NCBI GenBank assembly: GCA_963805325.1
Contig: CAWDTS010000022.1
Coordinates: 186,001 to 250,000, forward strand
DNA: 64,000 bases
From: DASWJZ01 sp963805325
GTDB taxonomy: Bacteria; Pseudomonadota; Alphaproteobacteria; Rhizobiales; Afifellaceae
Direction of reading: 5' to 3'
Within the stretch, counting starts at the first letter, position 1, and each line of letters starts with the position of its first letter. Shown piece by piece: positions 18,708 to 28,965 of this stretch. Both the position numbers and the translations under genes were made by a program. Below the pieces are notes generated by a model, which searched no databases, had not been told where the DNA came from, and worked only from the letters and a program-made list of their open reading frames with translations.

Positions 18708-21495
18708 CTACGCCCAGTTCGCGGCGCGCGGCGGAGGCAGATGCGCTGCAATGAAAAGCGTTGTCGTCTCTTCCAACTCCGGCTTGCCGAATAGATAGCC
18801 CTGCCCCTCGGCGCAGCCGAGAAGGCGCAGGAGATCGAGCTGCTCGCGCGTCTCGACGCCCTCAGCGTTCAGACGGATGTCGAGGCTGCGGGCAAGCGCC
18901 GCGACGGCGCTCACGATCGCCGCCAATTCATGGTTCAACGGCATGTCCGACACAAAGCTGCGATCGATCTTGATCTTCCCGATCGGGAATTTGCGGATGT
19001 AGTTCAGCGAAGAGTAACCGGTGCCGAAATCATCGAGCGCGAAGCTCACGCCCATGCCGCGCAGCTCCTCGATGGTGGCTCGCACGATGTGGTCTTCTTC
19101 AAGAATCACCAACTCGGTGATCTCAAGCTCCAGACGCTCAACCGGAAGGCCGGAGCTTTCGAGCGCGCGCGCGACGGTCTTCGCAAAATCGCCGCGGGCG
19201 AACTGGATGGACGAGACATTGACTGCGACCTTGAGCGGCGCCGGCCAGGACGCGGCCGTCTCGCACGCCTCTTCGAGCACCCAGGCGCCGAGCCTCTGAA
19301 TCAGGCCGGACGCCTCGGCGATGGGAATGAAGTCGGCGGGCGAGACGAAGCCGAGCTGCGGATGACGCCAGCGGAGCAATGCCTCGAAGCCGACAAGGCT
19401 CTCATCGGCGAGATCGATCTGCGGCTGATAATAGAGCTCGAAGTCGCGCCGCTCGAAAGCCTTCCAGAGCTCGGTCTCAAGGTGCTGCCGCTTGCGCAGG
19501 GCAGCCGCCATGCTCGGATCGAAGCACGTCAGCGCGTTGCCGCCGCTTGCCTTGGCGGCGGACAGCGCCGTGTCGGCGCGCTTCAGAACGCTGAGCGGAT
19601 CGTCGTCATCCGCCTCGGCGACCGCAATGCCGAAGCTCGAAGTCACGATCTGGCGTCCACCGGGCAGATCATAGGGCTCGCCGACGCTTGCTCTGAGGTT
19701 CGCGGCAAGGTCACGCGCGCGCGCCATCGCGTCGCCGCCCGTGCAGACGATCGCGAAGTCGTCGCCGCCGAAGCGCGCGGCAAGATCGCCCGGCGCGATG
19801 AGCCGGCGCGTTCGCCCGGCGACCGCCTTCAGCACGATATCGCCGACATCGTGGCCGAGCGTATCGTTCAGGTTCTTGAAGCGGTCGAGATCGAAACAGA
19901 TCACCGCGCACGACTCGCCGGCCGCACGGGTGCGTGAAAGAGCGGAGTCAAGCGCGTCGACGAACTGGTTCCGGTTGGGAAGGCCGGTCAGCGTATCGAA
20001 GCTCGCGAGGTAGGCGATGCGCACCGCCGCCGAGCGCTCCTCGGAGACGTCGACGAAGGTCAGCGTTGCAATAAACGTATCCGGCAACTGTCGTCCGGCG
20101 TCGGTCACGCCGCCCGCGAGGCGCGAGGGGGTGACGATATATTCGAGCACGGCCGTCCTGCCGTCGGCCAGCTTGTGGGCCAGTTCGCGACGCTTCGCTA
20201 CATGCGGATCGCCACGGCGCGCCGCCTCGACGGTGCGAGCGGATGGCCTCGCAAAGCTCCGGCGGAAACACGCCGCCCGCCCGGCGGCCGACGAGGTCCT
20301 CGCTTGCGTCCAGCATCTGCTCCGCCGCGCGGCTCGCGGCGCGGACGGTGCCGTCCTCGTCCACGACGACGATACCGGCGAAATTGTCCTCGACCACGCG
20401 ATCGAGGATCGTCTGCGTGTTGCGCCGCTGATTGCGCGCGATCAGAATCAGGGTCCGGCGGAAATCGATCTCCCGCACGAGGGTCAGAAGCGCGAAACCC
20501 AAAAGCGCCGCCTGCACGGCCCCAGTTGCCGGGATGACGGGCCACATGCTTTGAACAGCGAGGGCGGCGACTTCGACCGTCAGCGAAACGAGCGCGAGCA
20601 AGCCCAGCAAGTAGGCCCAGGGCGCCCAGCGGAGGGCGAGGAAGAGCAGCGAGACCGCAAAAATTCCGGCGAGCGAAGCAACGCCGCCGGTGCCGCTCAG
20701 CGCGCGCCCCTCGGCTATGCTCTCAGTGCTGAGCGCCTGGAGAAGCGAGCCAGAGATCGATCCGTAGCGCGGCACGTTGAAGAAGTCGCGGAGCTCCGAT
20801 GCGGTGGCGCCGACGATGACCTTCTTCCCTGCGATACGCTCCTTCCCCACCTCCCCGCGGATGACGTCGACGAACGACGCTCGGTCGATGTGATCGGCGC
20901 GGATGCCAAAATCGATCGAATAGCTGCGATCAAGCGCTCCTGACTTGCCGCCGAGCGTCGCGGCCAGGGACGGCAGGACGTCGCCGTCGCTGCGGCTTGC
21001 ATAGCTCAGTCGGCGCACCTTGCCGTCTGGATCGACGTCCACGTTCAGGCTGGCGATCCAGGCATGGCGCGCGAAGGCTTCGAGCGGGCGATTGTGAACG
21101 AGCGTCGCCGCGCCGGACTGCGCTGTGTCCTTCTGATCGAGGGCCGCGAGGATCACGGTTCCGCCAGCGCGCTCAAGCGCCGCGGCGAATGCGGTGTCAT
21201 CCTCGGGACTGGAGTGAGCGCTGAAGTCGACGTCGAAGGCGATTTCGGAAGCGCCGAGCGCGCGAAGATCGTCGACCAGCTTGGCATGCAGTTTCCGCGA
21301 CCACGGCCATTGGCCTTCCGCCATCAGGCTCTTCGCGTCGATATCGACAAGGAGGATGTCGCCGGCCGGCTCCCGCTGGGTCAGCAGAAAGCGGAGGTCC
21401 TGCAAAGAATGATCGAGCGGGCGAAGCCATCCGTAAAGCCCTGCCAGGACGGCCAGCGCGGCGAGCACGAATGTTGCGGTAGGGGAACGAAGCAT
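18708..21495 (-). CDS. CHASE2-PAS-GGDEF-EAL cyclic-di-GMP signalling protein (one frame break)
   Basis: An N-terminal signal anchor is followed by a CHASE2 extracytoplasmic sensor (VDIDAKSLMAEGQWPWSR, GKKVIVGATASELRDFF), then three membrane helices near residues 255-340. A PAS domain (AGIVVVDEDGTVRAASRAAEQMLD), a GGDEF domain and a C-terminal EAL domain complete it. The GGDEF motif reads GGDDF, a conservative change. The EAL motif is intact (FEALLRWRHP, LDDFGTGYSS). The two halves lie in neighbouring frames and join near 20215 if one extra base is removed, giving about 928 residues. It lies just downstream of a FecR-domain gene on the same strand, a recurrent CHASE2 partner. Confidence 0.85.
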
Positions 21496-21551
21496 AGTCT
21501 CACGCCGCCCGCGGCCCGAATCTCAATCGGGCCGACACGGCAGCAATCCCT

Positions 21552-22400
21552 CTAGTGCCCGCCGAGGCCAAGGCCGATGCCGCCCACATTCACGTTCACG
21601 CCGCCGCCGCCACCGATGCTCACCCCGAGTCCGCCTGAGCCGCCGACGCCGACATTGACTCCGTTGCCGCCTCCGACACTGGCGCTGACGCCATTCGATC
21701 CGCCGAGGCCGACGCTCACGCCGCTGCCGCCCCCGACGCTGGCGCTGACGCCGTTCGATCCGCCGAGGCCCAAGCCGATGCCGCCATCTTGAGGAGCGGT
21801 CGAGGCCGTGTCGATCGTGCCTGACCCGGCGTCGGCCCGGTCGAGGCCACGCCCAAGAACGAGATGGCCATCGCGCGAGACAGAGGCACTTTCACCGGGG
21901 CGAAGATCGAGCTTTTGACCCGTGCGCAAGGCCCTAACCTCAACGACACCACGCTCGACTGCGACCGCATCGCCCTTCTCGGCGGCCTGGACCACGAAGT
22001 GCGTCCCCTTCACGACCGCCGCGAGGTATGGCGTCTTGACGGTGAAATGGCGCACGTGACGCTTCTCGACGTCGAATTCGATCTCGCCCATCCACTGGAT
22101 CACAGTCGTAAACAGCCGGCTTGAGTCCTGCGGCACCTTCATGACCGTGTCGGGACCGACGACCATCGTTTCCTCGCCGCGCTGCAGGAGCACCCGGCCG
22201 TTTCCGCTGGTCGCCAGCGTCGTGCCTGGGCCGATCACGGCCGTGGGGTCGAGAGCGACACGGTTCGCGCCGTCGGGCTGAACCCAGATCCTTCCGGAGA
22301 CCTGCACGACCACCCAGTCGTTGCCGTCGCCGGCACTGGTCTTGCCGACGAAAGCGGCGACGAGAATCGACGCCAAGACAAGCCGGAACATCCAAAACAC
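21552..22400 (-). CDS. FecR-domain exported protein with glycine-rich tail repeats
   Basis: A 282-residue protein. A signal peptide (FRLVLASILVAAFVGKTSA) leads to a FecR-like domain at residues 45-165 (VIGPGTTLATSGNGRVLLQRG, FTVKTPYLAAVVKGTHFVV, ERGVVEV). The last 80 residues are a Gly/Ser/Val repeat with units like GGSNGVSASVGGG. The GTG start at 22400 has GGGGAGG five bases upstream; an ATG at 22391 is the alternative. The FecR fold here is in an exported protein, not the cytoplasmic-anchored iron regulator. It is encoded upstream of the CHASE2 cyclic-di-GMP gene and may feed it a signal. Confidence 0.83.
   Translation of the reverse strand: MFWMFRLVLASILVAAFVGKTSAGDGNDWVVVQVSGRIWVQPDGANRVALDPTAVIGPGTTLATSGNGRVLLQRGEETMVVGPDTVMKVPQDSSRLFTTVIQWMGEIEFDVEKRHVRHFTVKTPYLAAVVKGTHFVVQAAEKGDAVAVERGVVEVRALRTGQKLDLRPGESASVSRDGHLVLGRGLDRADAGSGTIDTASTAPQDGGIGLGLGGSNGVSASVGGGSGVSVGLGGSNGVSASVGGGNGVNVGVGGSGGLGVSIGGGGGVNVNVGGIGLGLGGH
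21661..21780 (-). repeat. Two tandem 60-bp units in the FecR-protein gene
   Basis: The 60-base blocks 21661-21720 and 21721-21780 align without gaps and differ mainly at their outer ends. The inner stretch CGCTGACGCC-NTTCGATCCG is the same in both apart from one base. They encode two copies of a 20-residue glycine-rich unit, so repeat number could vary between strains. Confidence 0.8.
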
Positions 22401-22644
22401 GGGCGCCTCCCCACGTTCGCGCGTGGGCTCGTGAAGGGTTTCAGCCTGGGGGAGAAACTTTAGTTATCGCGGAATCCGGCCCTTAAAGGTTGAATCGAAT
22501 TGTCCGTGTTGCATCCTGAGGCAGCAACGGATTCTGCCCCGGCAAGACGCACAAACCGGGCAGGTTGCGCCGAATTCTAGTGATGGTCGCACCCGGAAGG
22601 GCGCTTGACAGCTTCCCCGGCGCGGATGATTTTCCGGGCCGAGC

Positions 22645-22719
22645 GCGGGCGTAGTTCAGTGGTAGAACGTCAGCTTCCCAAGCTGAATGTCGTCGGTTCG
22701 ATCCCGATCGCCCGCTCCA
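22645..22719 (+). tRNA. tRNA-Gly (CCC)
   Basis: A 75-base cloverleaf. The acceptor arms GCGGGCG and CGCCCGC pair fully. The D-arm is GTTCAGTGGTAGAAC, and the anticodon arm TCAGC-TTCCCAA-GCTGA gives anticodon CCC. The T-arm contains GGTTCGATCCC, and CCA is encoded. Confidence 0.95.
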
Positions 22720-22887
22720 GCACTTTGCCGGCTCCGCAGCTTCTCCTGACGGCCCCACACTTTATTAGCTCTTTATCTGGCTCGCGGGCTGCTGCCGGCC
22801 GGGATCGACCGCCGGTCATCGACAATCGCTCTGAAGACGCCGCTCACGAATAGCTGGAGCGCGCTCGCGCGAGTTAGCTTGGAATGA

Positions 22888-24903
22888 ATGCGATCTCCCG
22901 CGCGGCCTCTGCAAGGCAATCCTAAAGGATGCATTGCACCATGCGCTCTGCTACAAGCCGCGACCAATGTGCTTAGTAGTCCTGCGACGGAATTGACTTC
23001 AGCCGCGCCCAACCATGTTTTGGAGAACGCGCAGGACGGGGCCGCTAGCCCCGGCCTTCTAAGGCTCGCGCTCGGCTCGCTCGGCGTCGTCTTCGGCGAC
23101 ATCGGCACGAGTCCGCTTTACGCCTTCCGCGAGGCCATCGCCGCTACGACCGACGAGGGCGCGTTCCCCGACCGCGTCGTCGTGCTCGGCGTACTGTCGC
23201 TGATCCTTTGGACGTTGACGCTCATCGTCTCGATCAAATACGTGCTGATCCTCTTGCGCGCCGACAACCACGGCGAAGGCGGTACGCTCTCTTTGATGGC
23301 GCTCGCGCAGCGCGGGATTACGAAACCCTCGCGCTGGATCATGTTCCTCGGCATCATCGGAGCAGCGCTCTTTTACGGCGACGCCACGATCACGCCGGCG
23401 ATCTCGGTGCTCTCCGCGGTCGAGGGCCTCACAATCGCCACGCCGCGCCTTACCGAGCTCGTGCTGCCGATCACGATCGTCATCCTGATCGGCCTCTTTT
23501 CGGTACAGCGGACCGGCACCGGGCGCGTCGCAAGCTTCTTCGGACCGATCACCGCGCTCTGGTTCTGCGTCCTGGCTATCTCAGGGCTCTTCTCGCTGGC
23601 GCGCGAGCCGACCGTGCTCTTAGCGATCAATCCGTACTACGCGGTGAGCTTCCTGGTGGCCCACAAGTTCACTGCATTCGTGACGCTCGGCGCGGTGTTC
23701 CTGGTGGTAACTGGCGCCGAAGCGCTTTACGCCGATCTCGGCCATTTCGGGCGGCGGCCGATCCAGTCTGCTTGGTATTGCGTGGTGTTTCCGGCACTGG
23801 CGCTCAACTATCTCGGACAGGGCTCGCTGATCCTCAGGGACCCGGCCTCGCGCGAGAACCCTTTCTTTCTGCTCTTCCCGGACTGGGCCATAGTGCCGGT
23901 CGTGATCCTCGCGACGGCGGCGACGGTGATCGCCAGCCAGGCGGTCATCAGCGGCACCTACTCGCTGACCCGGCAGGCGATCCAGCTCGGGCTTCTGCCG
24001 CGCATGCGCATCCTCTTCACGTCGGAGATGACGACGGGGCAGATCTACATCCCGCGCATCAACTGGCTTCTGTTCACCGCGGTGCTGCTTCTGACGCTGC
24101 TCTTCGAATCGTCGGGGCACCTAGCTTCGGCCTACGGAATCGCCGTCGCCGGCACGATGGTGGTCGACGCCACGCTCGGCATCATCGTGCTTCGCTGCTG
24201 CTGGCATTGGCGCCTGCCGACGGCGCTCGCGACGCTCGGGCCATTCGTGCTGATCGCGACGCTCTTCCTCTCCGCCAACAGCCTGAAGATCCCGAGCGGC
24301 GGCTGGCTTCCGATCCTCTTCGGCGGTGCGCTCGTCCTGACGATGCTGACGTGGCGGCGGGGAACCGCCATCCTGGCGGAGAAGACACGCCGCATCGAAG
24401 TGTCGCTCAAAGATCTCGTCCAGCGGCTCGATTCGAAACCACCGCACCGCGTACCGGGCACCGCGATCTTCCTCACCGGAAATCCGGACGGCGCACCGAC
24501 CGCGCTCCTCCACAATCTCAAGCACAACAAGATCATCCACGAGCGGAACATCATTCTGACGATCCGCACCGAACAGATGCCGCGCGTCGCGCCGGAAAAT
24601 CGCGCGACGATCGCCGAGCTCTCGCCGTCGTTCCAGCAGATCACGATGACCTTCGGCTACATGGAGACGCCGAACATCCTGAAAGGCATCGCCGCCTGCC
24701 GCAAGCTCGGGCTCACCTTCGACATCATGTCGACCTCGTTCTTCATGTCGCGCCGTAGCCTCAAGGCGTCGCGCCATTCCGGCATGCCGATCTGGCAGGA
24801 CAAGGTGTTCATCGCGCTTGCCGGCTCCGCCGATTCGGCGACCGACTATTTCCACATTCCGGCCGAGCGTGTGGTGGAGATCGGCGCGCAGGTGACGATC
24901 TAG
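22888..24903 (+). CDS. kup: Kup-type potassium uptake protein
   Basis: Low-affinity K+ (H+ symport) transporter of the inner membrane. The conserved core begins around residue 58 with ALGSLGVVFGDIGTSPLYAFREA, followed by about twelve membrane helices (for example ALFYGDATITPAISVLSA, ALNYLGQGSLILRDP). A cytoplasmic tail ends in a VWQDKVFI-like family signature and FHIPAERVVEIGAQVTI. At 671 residues the reading from the ATG at 22888 is longer than the usual 620-640, so the true start may lie up to about 40 codons downstream at a non-ATG codon. It neighbours a K+/H+ antiporter, making a small potassium-homeostasis pair. Confidence 0.93.
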   Translation: MRSPARPLQGNPKGCIAPCALLQAATNVLSSPATELTSAAPNHVLENAQDGAASPGLLRLALGSLGVVFGDIGTSPLYAFREAIAATTDEGAFPDRVVVLGVLSLILWTLTLIVSIKYVLILLRADNHGEGGTLSLMALAQRGITKPSRWIMFLGIIGAALFYGDATITPAISVLSAVEGLTIATPRLTELVLPITIVILIGLFSVQRTGTGRVASFFGPITALWFCVLAISGLFSLAREPTVLLAINPYYAVSFLVAHKFTAFVTLGAVFLVVTGAEALYADLGHFGRRPIQSAWYCVVFPALALNYLGQGSLILRDPASRENPFFLLFPDWAIVPVVILATAATVIASQAVISGTYSLTRQAIQLGLLPRMRILFTSEMTTGQIYIPRINWLLFTAVLLLTLLFESSGHLASAYGIAVAGTMVVDATLGIIVLRCCWHWRLPTALATLGPFVLIATLFLSANSLKIPSGGWLPILFGGALVLTMLTWRRGTAILAEKTRRIEVSLKDLVQRLDSKPPHRVPGTAIFLTGNPDGAPTALLHNLKHNKIIHERNIILTIRTEQMPRVAPENRATIAELSPSFQQITMTFGYMETPNILKGIAACRKLGLTFDIMSTSFFMSRRSLKASRHSGMPIWQDKVFIALAGSADSATDYFHIPAERVVEIGAQVTI

Positions 24904-25011
24904 CCCTCTCCAGGTTCCGCGGGCGCTTGGATGGGGCGCTGCCCGCTCCACTGGACCCGCTCTTGCTTTAGCCCGTATCAGAGAAGCGGACACGGCGAAG
25001 AGGCGGCCACG

Positions 25012-26850
25012 ATGCTTGAGACGATGTACCTGGCGATTCTGATCGGCGCCGGGCTCGTCATGGCGGCGGTCTTCACAAGCTGGATCGCGTTTCGCTTCGG
25101 CGCGCCGATCCTTTTGATCTTCCTTTCGGTCGGGCTTATCGCAGGCGAAGACGGGTTCGGGCTGCAGTTCGACAACGCCGCGGCGGCGTACTTCCTCGGC
25201 AGCCTGGCACTCGCCATCATCCTCTTCGATTCCGGCTTCGGCACAAGGCTCGCGGCCTTCCGCCAGGCGGCGTTGCCGGCGGTCACGCTCGCCACGGTCG
25301 GCGTCGTGATGACAACGGCGCTGGTCGGGGTCGCGGCGCATTTCCTTCTCAGCCTCGCCTGGCTGCAATCGTTTCTGCTCGGCGCCGTGGTGAGCTCAAC
25401 GGACGCCGCCGCGGTCTTCTTCCTGCTTCGCGTCGGCGGCATCCATCTTCGCGACCGCGTGCGCTCGGTTCTCGAAGTGGAATCCGGATGCAACGACCCG
25501 ATGGCGATCTTCATCACCGTGACGCTCGTCGAGCTTATCGCGATGGGCTCGCCGCACGAGGGCGTCTCGGCAACCTTCGCGCTCGCTTTCCTGCGCGAGA
25601 TGGGACTTGGATTCCTGCTCGGACTCGGCGGCGGCCTTGCCATCGTCAGACTGGTCAACCGGCTCGACCTCGAATCCGGTCTCTATCCTGTCGTAGTGCT
25701 CGCGGCGGCGCTCGCGCTTTTCGGTATCGCGGGTGTGCTTCACTGCAGCGGCTTCCTCGCGGTCTATGTCGCCGGGCTGATCGCCGGCAACCGGCGGCTC
25801 AGGCAGGCGCTCGCGCTTCGCCGTTTCCAGGACGGCATGACCTGGCTCGCGCAGATCGGCATGTTCGTCGTCTTCGGCCTGCTCGCCACGCCCTCGGAGT
25901 TCCCGCGTCTCCTGATTCCGGCGGTCGCCGTCGGCGTCTTCCTGATCTTCGTGGCGCGGCCTGTCGCGATCTGGCTCTGCCTCGCGCCGTTCCGCTTCCA
26001 TCGCGCGGAGACGACCTTCGTCGCCTGGGTGGGCTTGCGCGGCGCAGTATCGCTGCTTCTCGGGATTCTGCCCGTGATGTCCGGGCTCCCGAGCGGCCAC
26101 ATCGTCTTCAACGCGGCCTTCATCATCGTGCTCGTGTCGCTGGTGCTGCAAGGCTGGACGATCCGGCCGATGGCGCGGCAGCTCGGCCTGATCATCCCGC
26201 CGACGCTCGGTCCCGTCGACAAGGTGGAGCTTGAGCTTCCCGGCACCGCTAACCATGAGCTCGTGGTCTATCACGTGGTGCCGGACAGCCCGGTCGTGAG
26301 CGGCGAGCGCATTCCGCGCTGGGCGCGCCCGTCGCTCGTCATCAGGAAGGGACAGTCGATGCGCCCGCAATATGCCGGCCGCATCGAGGCCGACGACCGC
26401 GTCTATCTGTTCACGGCGCCGCGCAACATCCGGCTGCTCGACCGCCTGTTCGCAAGCCCCGCGCCGGTCGAGGAAGACGACAAGGACTTCTTCGGCGCCT
26501 TCTTCATCGACACGAGCCACACGCTAGCGGAGCTTTCGCAGGCCTACGGTGTCGAGGCGACGGGCGACCCGGCGACGCCGATCGGCGTCTTCATGCTGGA
26601 GCGGCTCGGCGGCCTGGCCGAGGTCGGCGACCGTGTGCCGATCGGCTATCTGGAGCTGATCGTGCGCGATACCGACGAGAGCGGCAGGATCACCGGCGCC
26701 GGCCTCGCGGTCGCGCCGGAGCCCACGCCCGGCCCAGCGCTCGGCCCCGTCGTCGGGGCTCTCGTCGATTTCTCGCAGATGGTGCGCGAGCGCTACGCGC
26801 GCCTGCGCAAGCGATGGCCGGGTCGCGACCGTCGAGACGGCTCCGCCTGA
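25012..26850 (+). CDS. Potassium/proton antiporter, NhaP2/CvrA family
   Basis: A CPA1-type cation/proton antiporter of 612 residues. About twelve membrane helices occupy residues 1-390, with the conserved SSTDAAAVFFLL and SVLEVESGCNDPMAIF segments. A RCK_C (TrkA-C) domain around 400-480 includes NHELVVYHVVPDSPVVSGERIPR. A C-terminal transporter-associated domain reads GVFMLERLGGLAEVGDRVPIG. The ATG at 25012 is chosen because it starts the first helix (MLETMYLAILIGAGLVMA); an earlier in-frame ATG at 24931 would add a hydrophilic extension. It follows kup by about 110 bases and probably exports K+ when internal levels are high. Confidence 0.9.
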   Translation: MLETMYLAILIGAGLVMAAVFTSWIAFRFGAPILLIFLSVGLIAGEDGFGLQFDNAAAAYFLGSLALAIILFDSGFGTRLAAFRQAALPAVTLATVGVVMTTALVGVAAHFLLSLAWLQSFLLGAVVSSTDAAAVFFLLRVGGIHLRDRVRSVLEVESGCNDPMAIFITVTLVELIAMGSPHEGVSATFALAFLREMGLGFLLGLGGGLAIVRLVNRLDLESGLYPVVVLAAALALFGIAGVLHCSGFLAVYVAGLIAGNRRLRQALALRRFQDGMTWLAQIGMFVVFGLLATPSEFPRLLIPAVAVGVFLIFVARPVAIWLCLAPFRFHRAETTFVAWVGLRGAVSLLLGILPVMSGLPSGHIVFNAAFIIVLVSLVLQGWTIRPMARQLGLIIPPTLGPVDKVELELPGTANHELVVYHVVPDSPVVSGERIPRWARPSLVIRKGQSMRPQYAGRIEADDRVYLFTAPRNIRLLDRLFASPAPVEEDDKDFFGAFFIDTSHTLAELSQAYGVEATGDPATPIGVFMLERLGGLAEVGDRVPIGYLELIVRDTDESGRITGAGLAVAPEPTPGPALGPVVGALVDFSQMVRERYARLRKRWPGRDRRDGSA

Positions 26851-27065
26851 AAAAGCGTTCGATCCCGGCTGTCTGGGGACGCCTCTCAAGCGCGCGGCGG
26901 AGCCCGCAGTGGACGGCCGGCCGAAAATCCTTTGCAAACGTTTCGCCGTGATATCATGGTCAAGTGAGGCGGCTAAGCAGGCGCCGTCCTTCGTTCCGAT
27001 AGTCCAAAGGAGCGGCGTCTTCACCGTTCGCGGACTGCGCTCAAGGCTCGCTCGGGAGCATCCTC

Positions 27066-28946
27066 GTGGCCAAGATCTTCGTGTCTTACCGACGCTCGGA
27101 CACCGAAGCGATCACCGGCCGCATCTTCGATCGCATGAAATCCCACTATGGCGACGGCAACGTCATCATCGACATCGACAGCTTCCCATTCGGGCATGAC
27201 TTCCGTAGCGCGATCACGACTGAGATCGAGGCATGCGACGCGGTCATTGCGGTCATCGGACAGCACTGGGCCGGCGACGGAGAGCGGCGCCGCATCGACG
27301 AGGAGAACGACTTCGTCAGGATCGAGATCGAAGCGGCGCTCGCGAGGAACATCCCGCTCGTTCCGCTATTGGTCGACGGCGCCGCCATGCCGGCGCCATC
27401 CGAGCTGCCCAGCGGTCTGCAGCCACTGGCTTTCCGAAACGGCGCCGAAGTCGATCTCGGGCGCGACTTTCATGTGCACATCGATCGCATCATCCGCTCG
27501 CTCGACCGCTCGCTCGGAATCGCCGACTCGTCGACGCAATCGGTTGGTCTGAGTTCCGCCTCGCCCCCTCTGCGATCCGACGCAGCGAAGGAAGCCGCGT
27601 CGCCCGTTGTCGCTCTCGATGCACAAACCCCTGGCGCCGCACCGGCCGTCGCCGTGCGCTCCATATCGACTCCGCCCGATCGGACAGCAGACTCCATCGG
27701 CCGCGCGACGAGCCTGGCGGAGCGGTTCGAACGAATCTCGGAGCGGCACGAGACGGTGAACGTCACCGTCTTTGCGTTGTGCGGAGGATTTCTCCTGTGC
27801 ATGGCGAGTGCATTCGCCGATGTGCACCTCGTTTCGCGCGCCGACCATGGCATCGTGAAACAGGTCGGCTTTCTCTACGCGCCGAACTGGGTGATCACCT
27901 ATCTGATCCTCTTTCCTCTCTACCTGATGATGTTCTCGATCCTCATACGCAGGCGGAAAAGACTGGTGCGGCTCTTGGCGGAGTTTCGAACGATCGTGCG
28001 CGCCGATGGCTCGCCCGTCGTCGAGGGCGAGCTGTCAGCGTATTGGAGCCGATTCATCGCCAGAGTCTCCCTCGTCCTGTGGGTCTTTGTCCTCGTCGTG
28101 GCGCTTCAGTCGACACAGGAATGGGTGAAGAGCTCCGTGATGCCGCTGCTCGCGCACGACACCGGAGACAGGGCCGTAGACTGGTCCTTGATCGCGGCGC
28201 GCAGCGGCAACGAGGTCTGGATCTGGAAGGTGATCTTCTTCACCGGCTTCGCCTACGCCTACATGGGGTTTGCGTTGTTCATCTATCTGGCCGTGATGCT
28301 CTATGGCGTGGCGATATCGGCGTTCGTCAATCACCTGTCCGAGACCCCCGAAGAGCTCAGGATGACGCGCTTCCTCCCGCCGCTCGTGCGCGAGCTGTCC
28401 GGCGTGGCGGGATCCGTCTATGCCTGCACGTTCCTTGGCCTCTGCGCTGCATTTGTGATGCGGCTGCAAGCCGGTTACCTGCCGTCTCCCTATCCGAACG
28501 TCGTCGCGTTCTTCTTCTCGCGCGACCTCGTGCCCCTCTTCGCCTGGCTCGGCTGGACGGGCCCCGCGCCGGATATGAATCTGCACGAGATCAGCACCAA
28601 CTCGCAGTGGACGAGCCTGCTGGTCGCCGCCTATGCCCTGGCCATGTTCTGGCTGAGCATGTTCCTCCTCAATCAGGCCCTCAGAAGCGCGAGCGAGCAA
28701 AGCGATCCGCAGAATGATGGCGTCGCGAGATCCGATGCGGCGGGGACGCCTCGCACCGCGGGGCTGGCCACGCTCCTGCCCTACCACTGGCATCTGCTCC
28801 TGGTGCTGCTGCTTGCCATGGCGAGCTGCATCTTCGTCGGCACGGGCACGCTTTGGATCGCGACGCTTCTCTATGCCGGCTGGGCGATGGCGATGAATTC
28901 CGCGGCGACGCGACGAGGAGCCGGCGCGATGGCGCGCGGCGCCTAG
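27066..28946 (+). CDS. TIR-domain polytopic membrane protein
   Basis: A 626-residue protein. Residues 1-145 are a TIR_2 domain: KIFVSYRRSDTEAITGRIFD, then IIDIDSFPFGHDF, DAVIAVIGQHW and DFVRIEIEAALARNIPLVPLLV. Glutamate 87 is a candidate NADase catalytic residue by position. A flexible Ala/Ser/Pro linker spans about 150-225. About eight membrane helices follow (for example VTVFALCGGFLLCMASAF, WVITYLILFPLYLMMFSIL, FIARVSLVLWVFVLVVAL, HLLLVLLLAMASCIFVG). The GTG start at 27066 follows GGGAGCA. It ends 19 bases before an ABHD18-like hydrolase gene on the same strand, so the two are likely co-expressed. A role in NAD depletion, defence or signalling is inference. Confidence 0.85.
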   Translation: MAKIFVSYRRSDTEAITGRIFDRMKSHYGDGNVIIDIDSFPFGHDFRSAITTEIEACDAVIAVIGQHWAGDGERRRIDEENDFVRIEIEAALARNIPLVPLLVDGAAMPAPSELPSGLQPLAFRNGAEVDLGRDFHVHIDRIIRSLDRSLGIADSSTQSVGLSSASPPLRSDAAKEAASPVVALDAQTPGAAPAVAVRSISTPPDRTADSIGRATSLAERFERISERHETVNVTVFALCGGFLLCMASAFADVHLVSRADHGIVKQVGFLYAPNWVITYLILFPLYLMMFSILIRRRKRLVRLLAEFRTIVRADGSPVVEGELSAYWSRFIARVSLVLWVFVLVVALQSTQEWVKSSVMPLLAHDTGDRAVDWSLIAARSGNEVWIWKVIFFTGFAYAYMGFALFIYLAVMLYGVAISAFVNHLSETPEELRMTRFLPPLVRELSGVAGSVYACTFLGLCAAFVMRLQAGYLPSPYPNVVAFFFSRDLVPLFAWLGWTGPAPDMNLHEISTNSQWTSLLVAAYALAMFWLSMFLLNQALRSASEQSDPQNDGVARSDAAGTPRTAGLATLLPYHWHLLLVLLLAMASCIFVGTGTLWIATLLYAGWAMAMNSAATRRGAGAMARGA

Positions 28947-28965
28947 ACGCCGGAGGAGCGGGCGC

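Noticed and set aside
22645..22719. tRNA-Gly as an integration site for an island
   Set aside because: No integrase, no direct repeat of the tRNA 3' end, and the neighbouring genes are core K+ transport functions.
24121..25368. Long minus-strand frame across the kup/antiporter junction
   Set aside because: No family motif, highly charged composition, and two well-supported membrane proteins are on the other strand.
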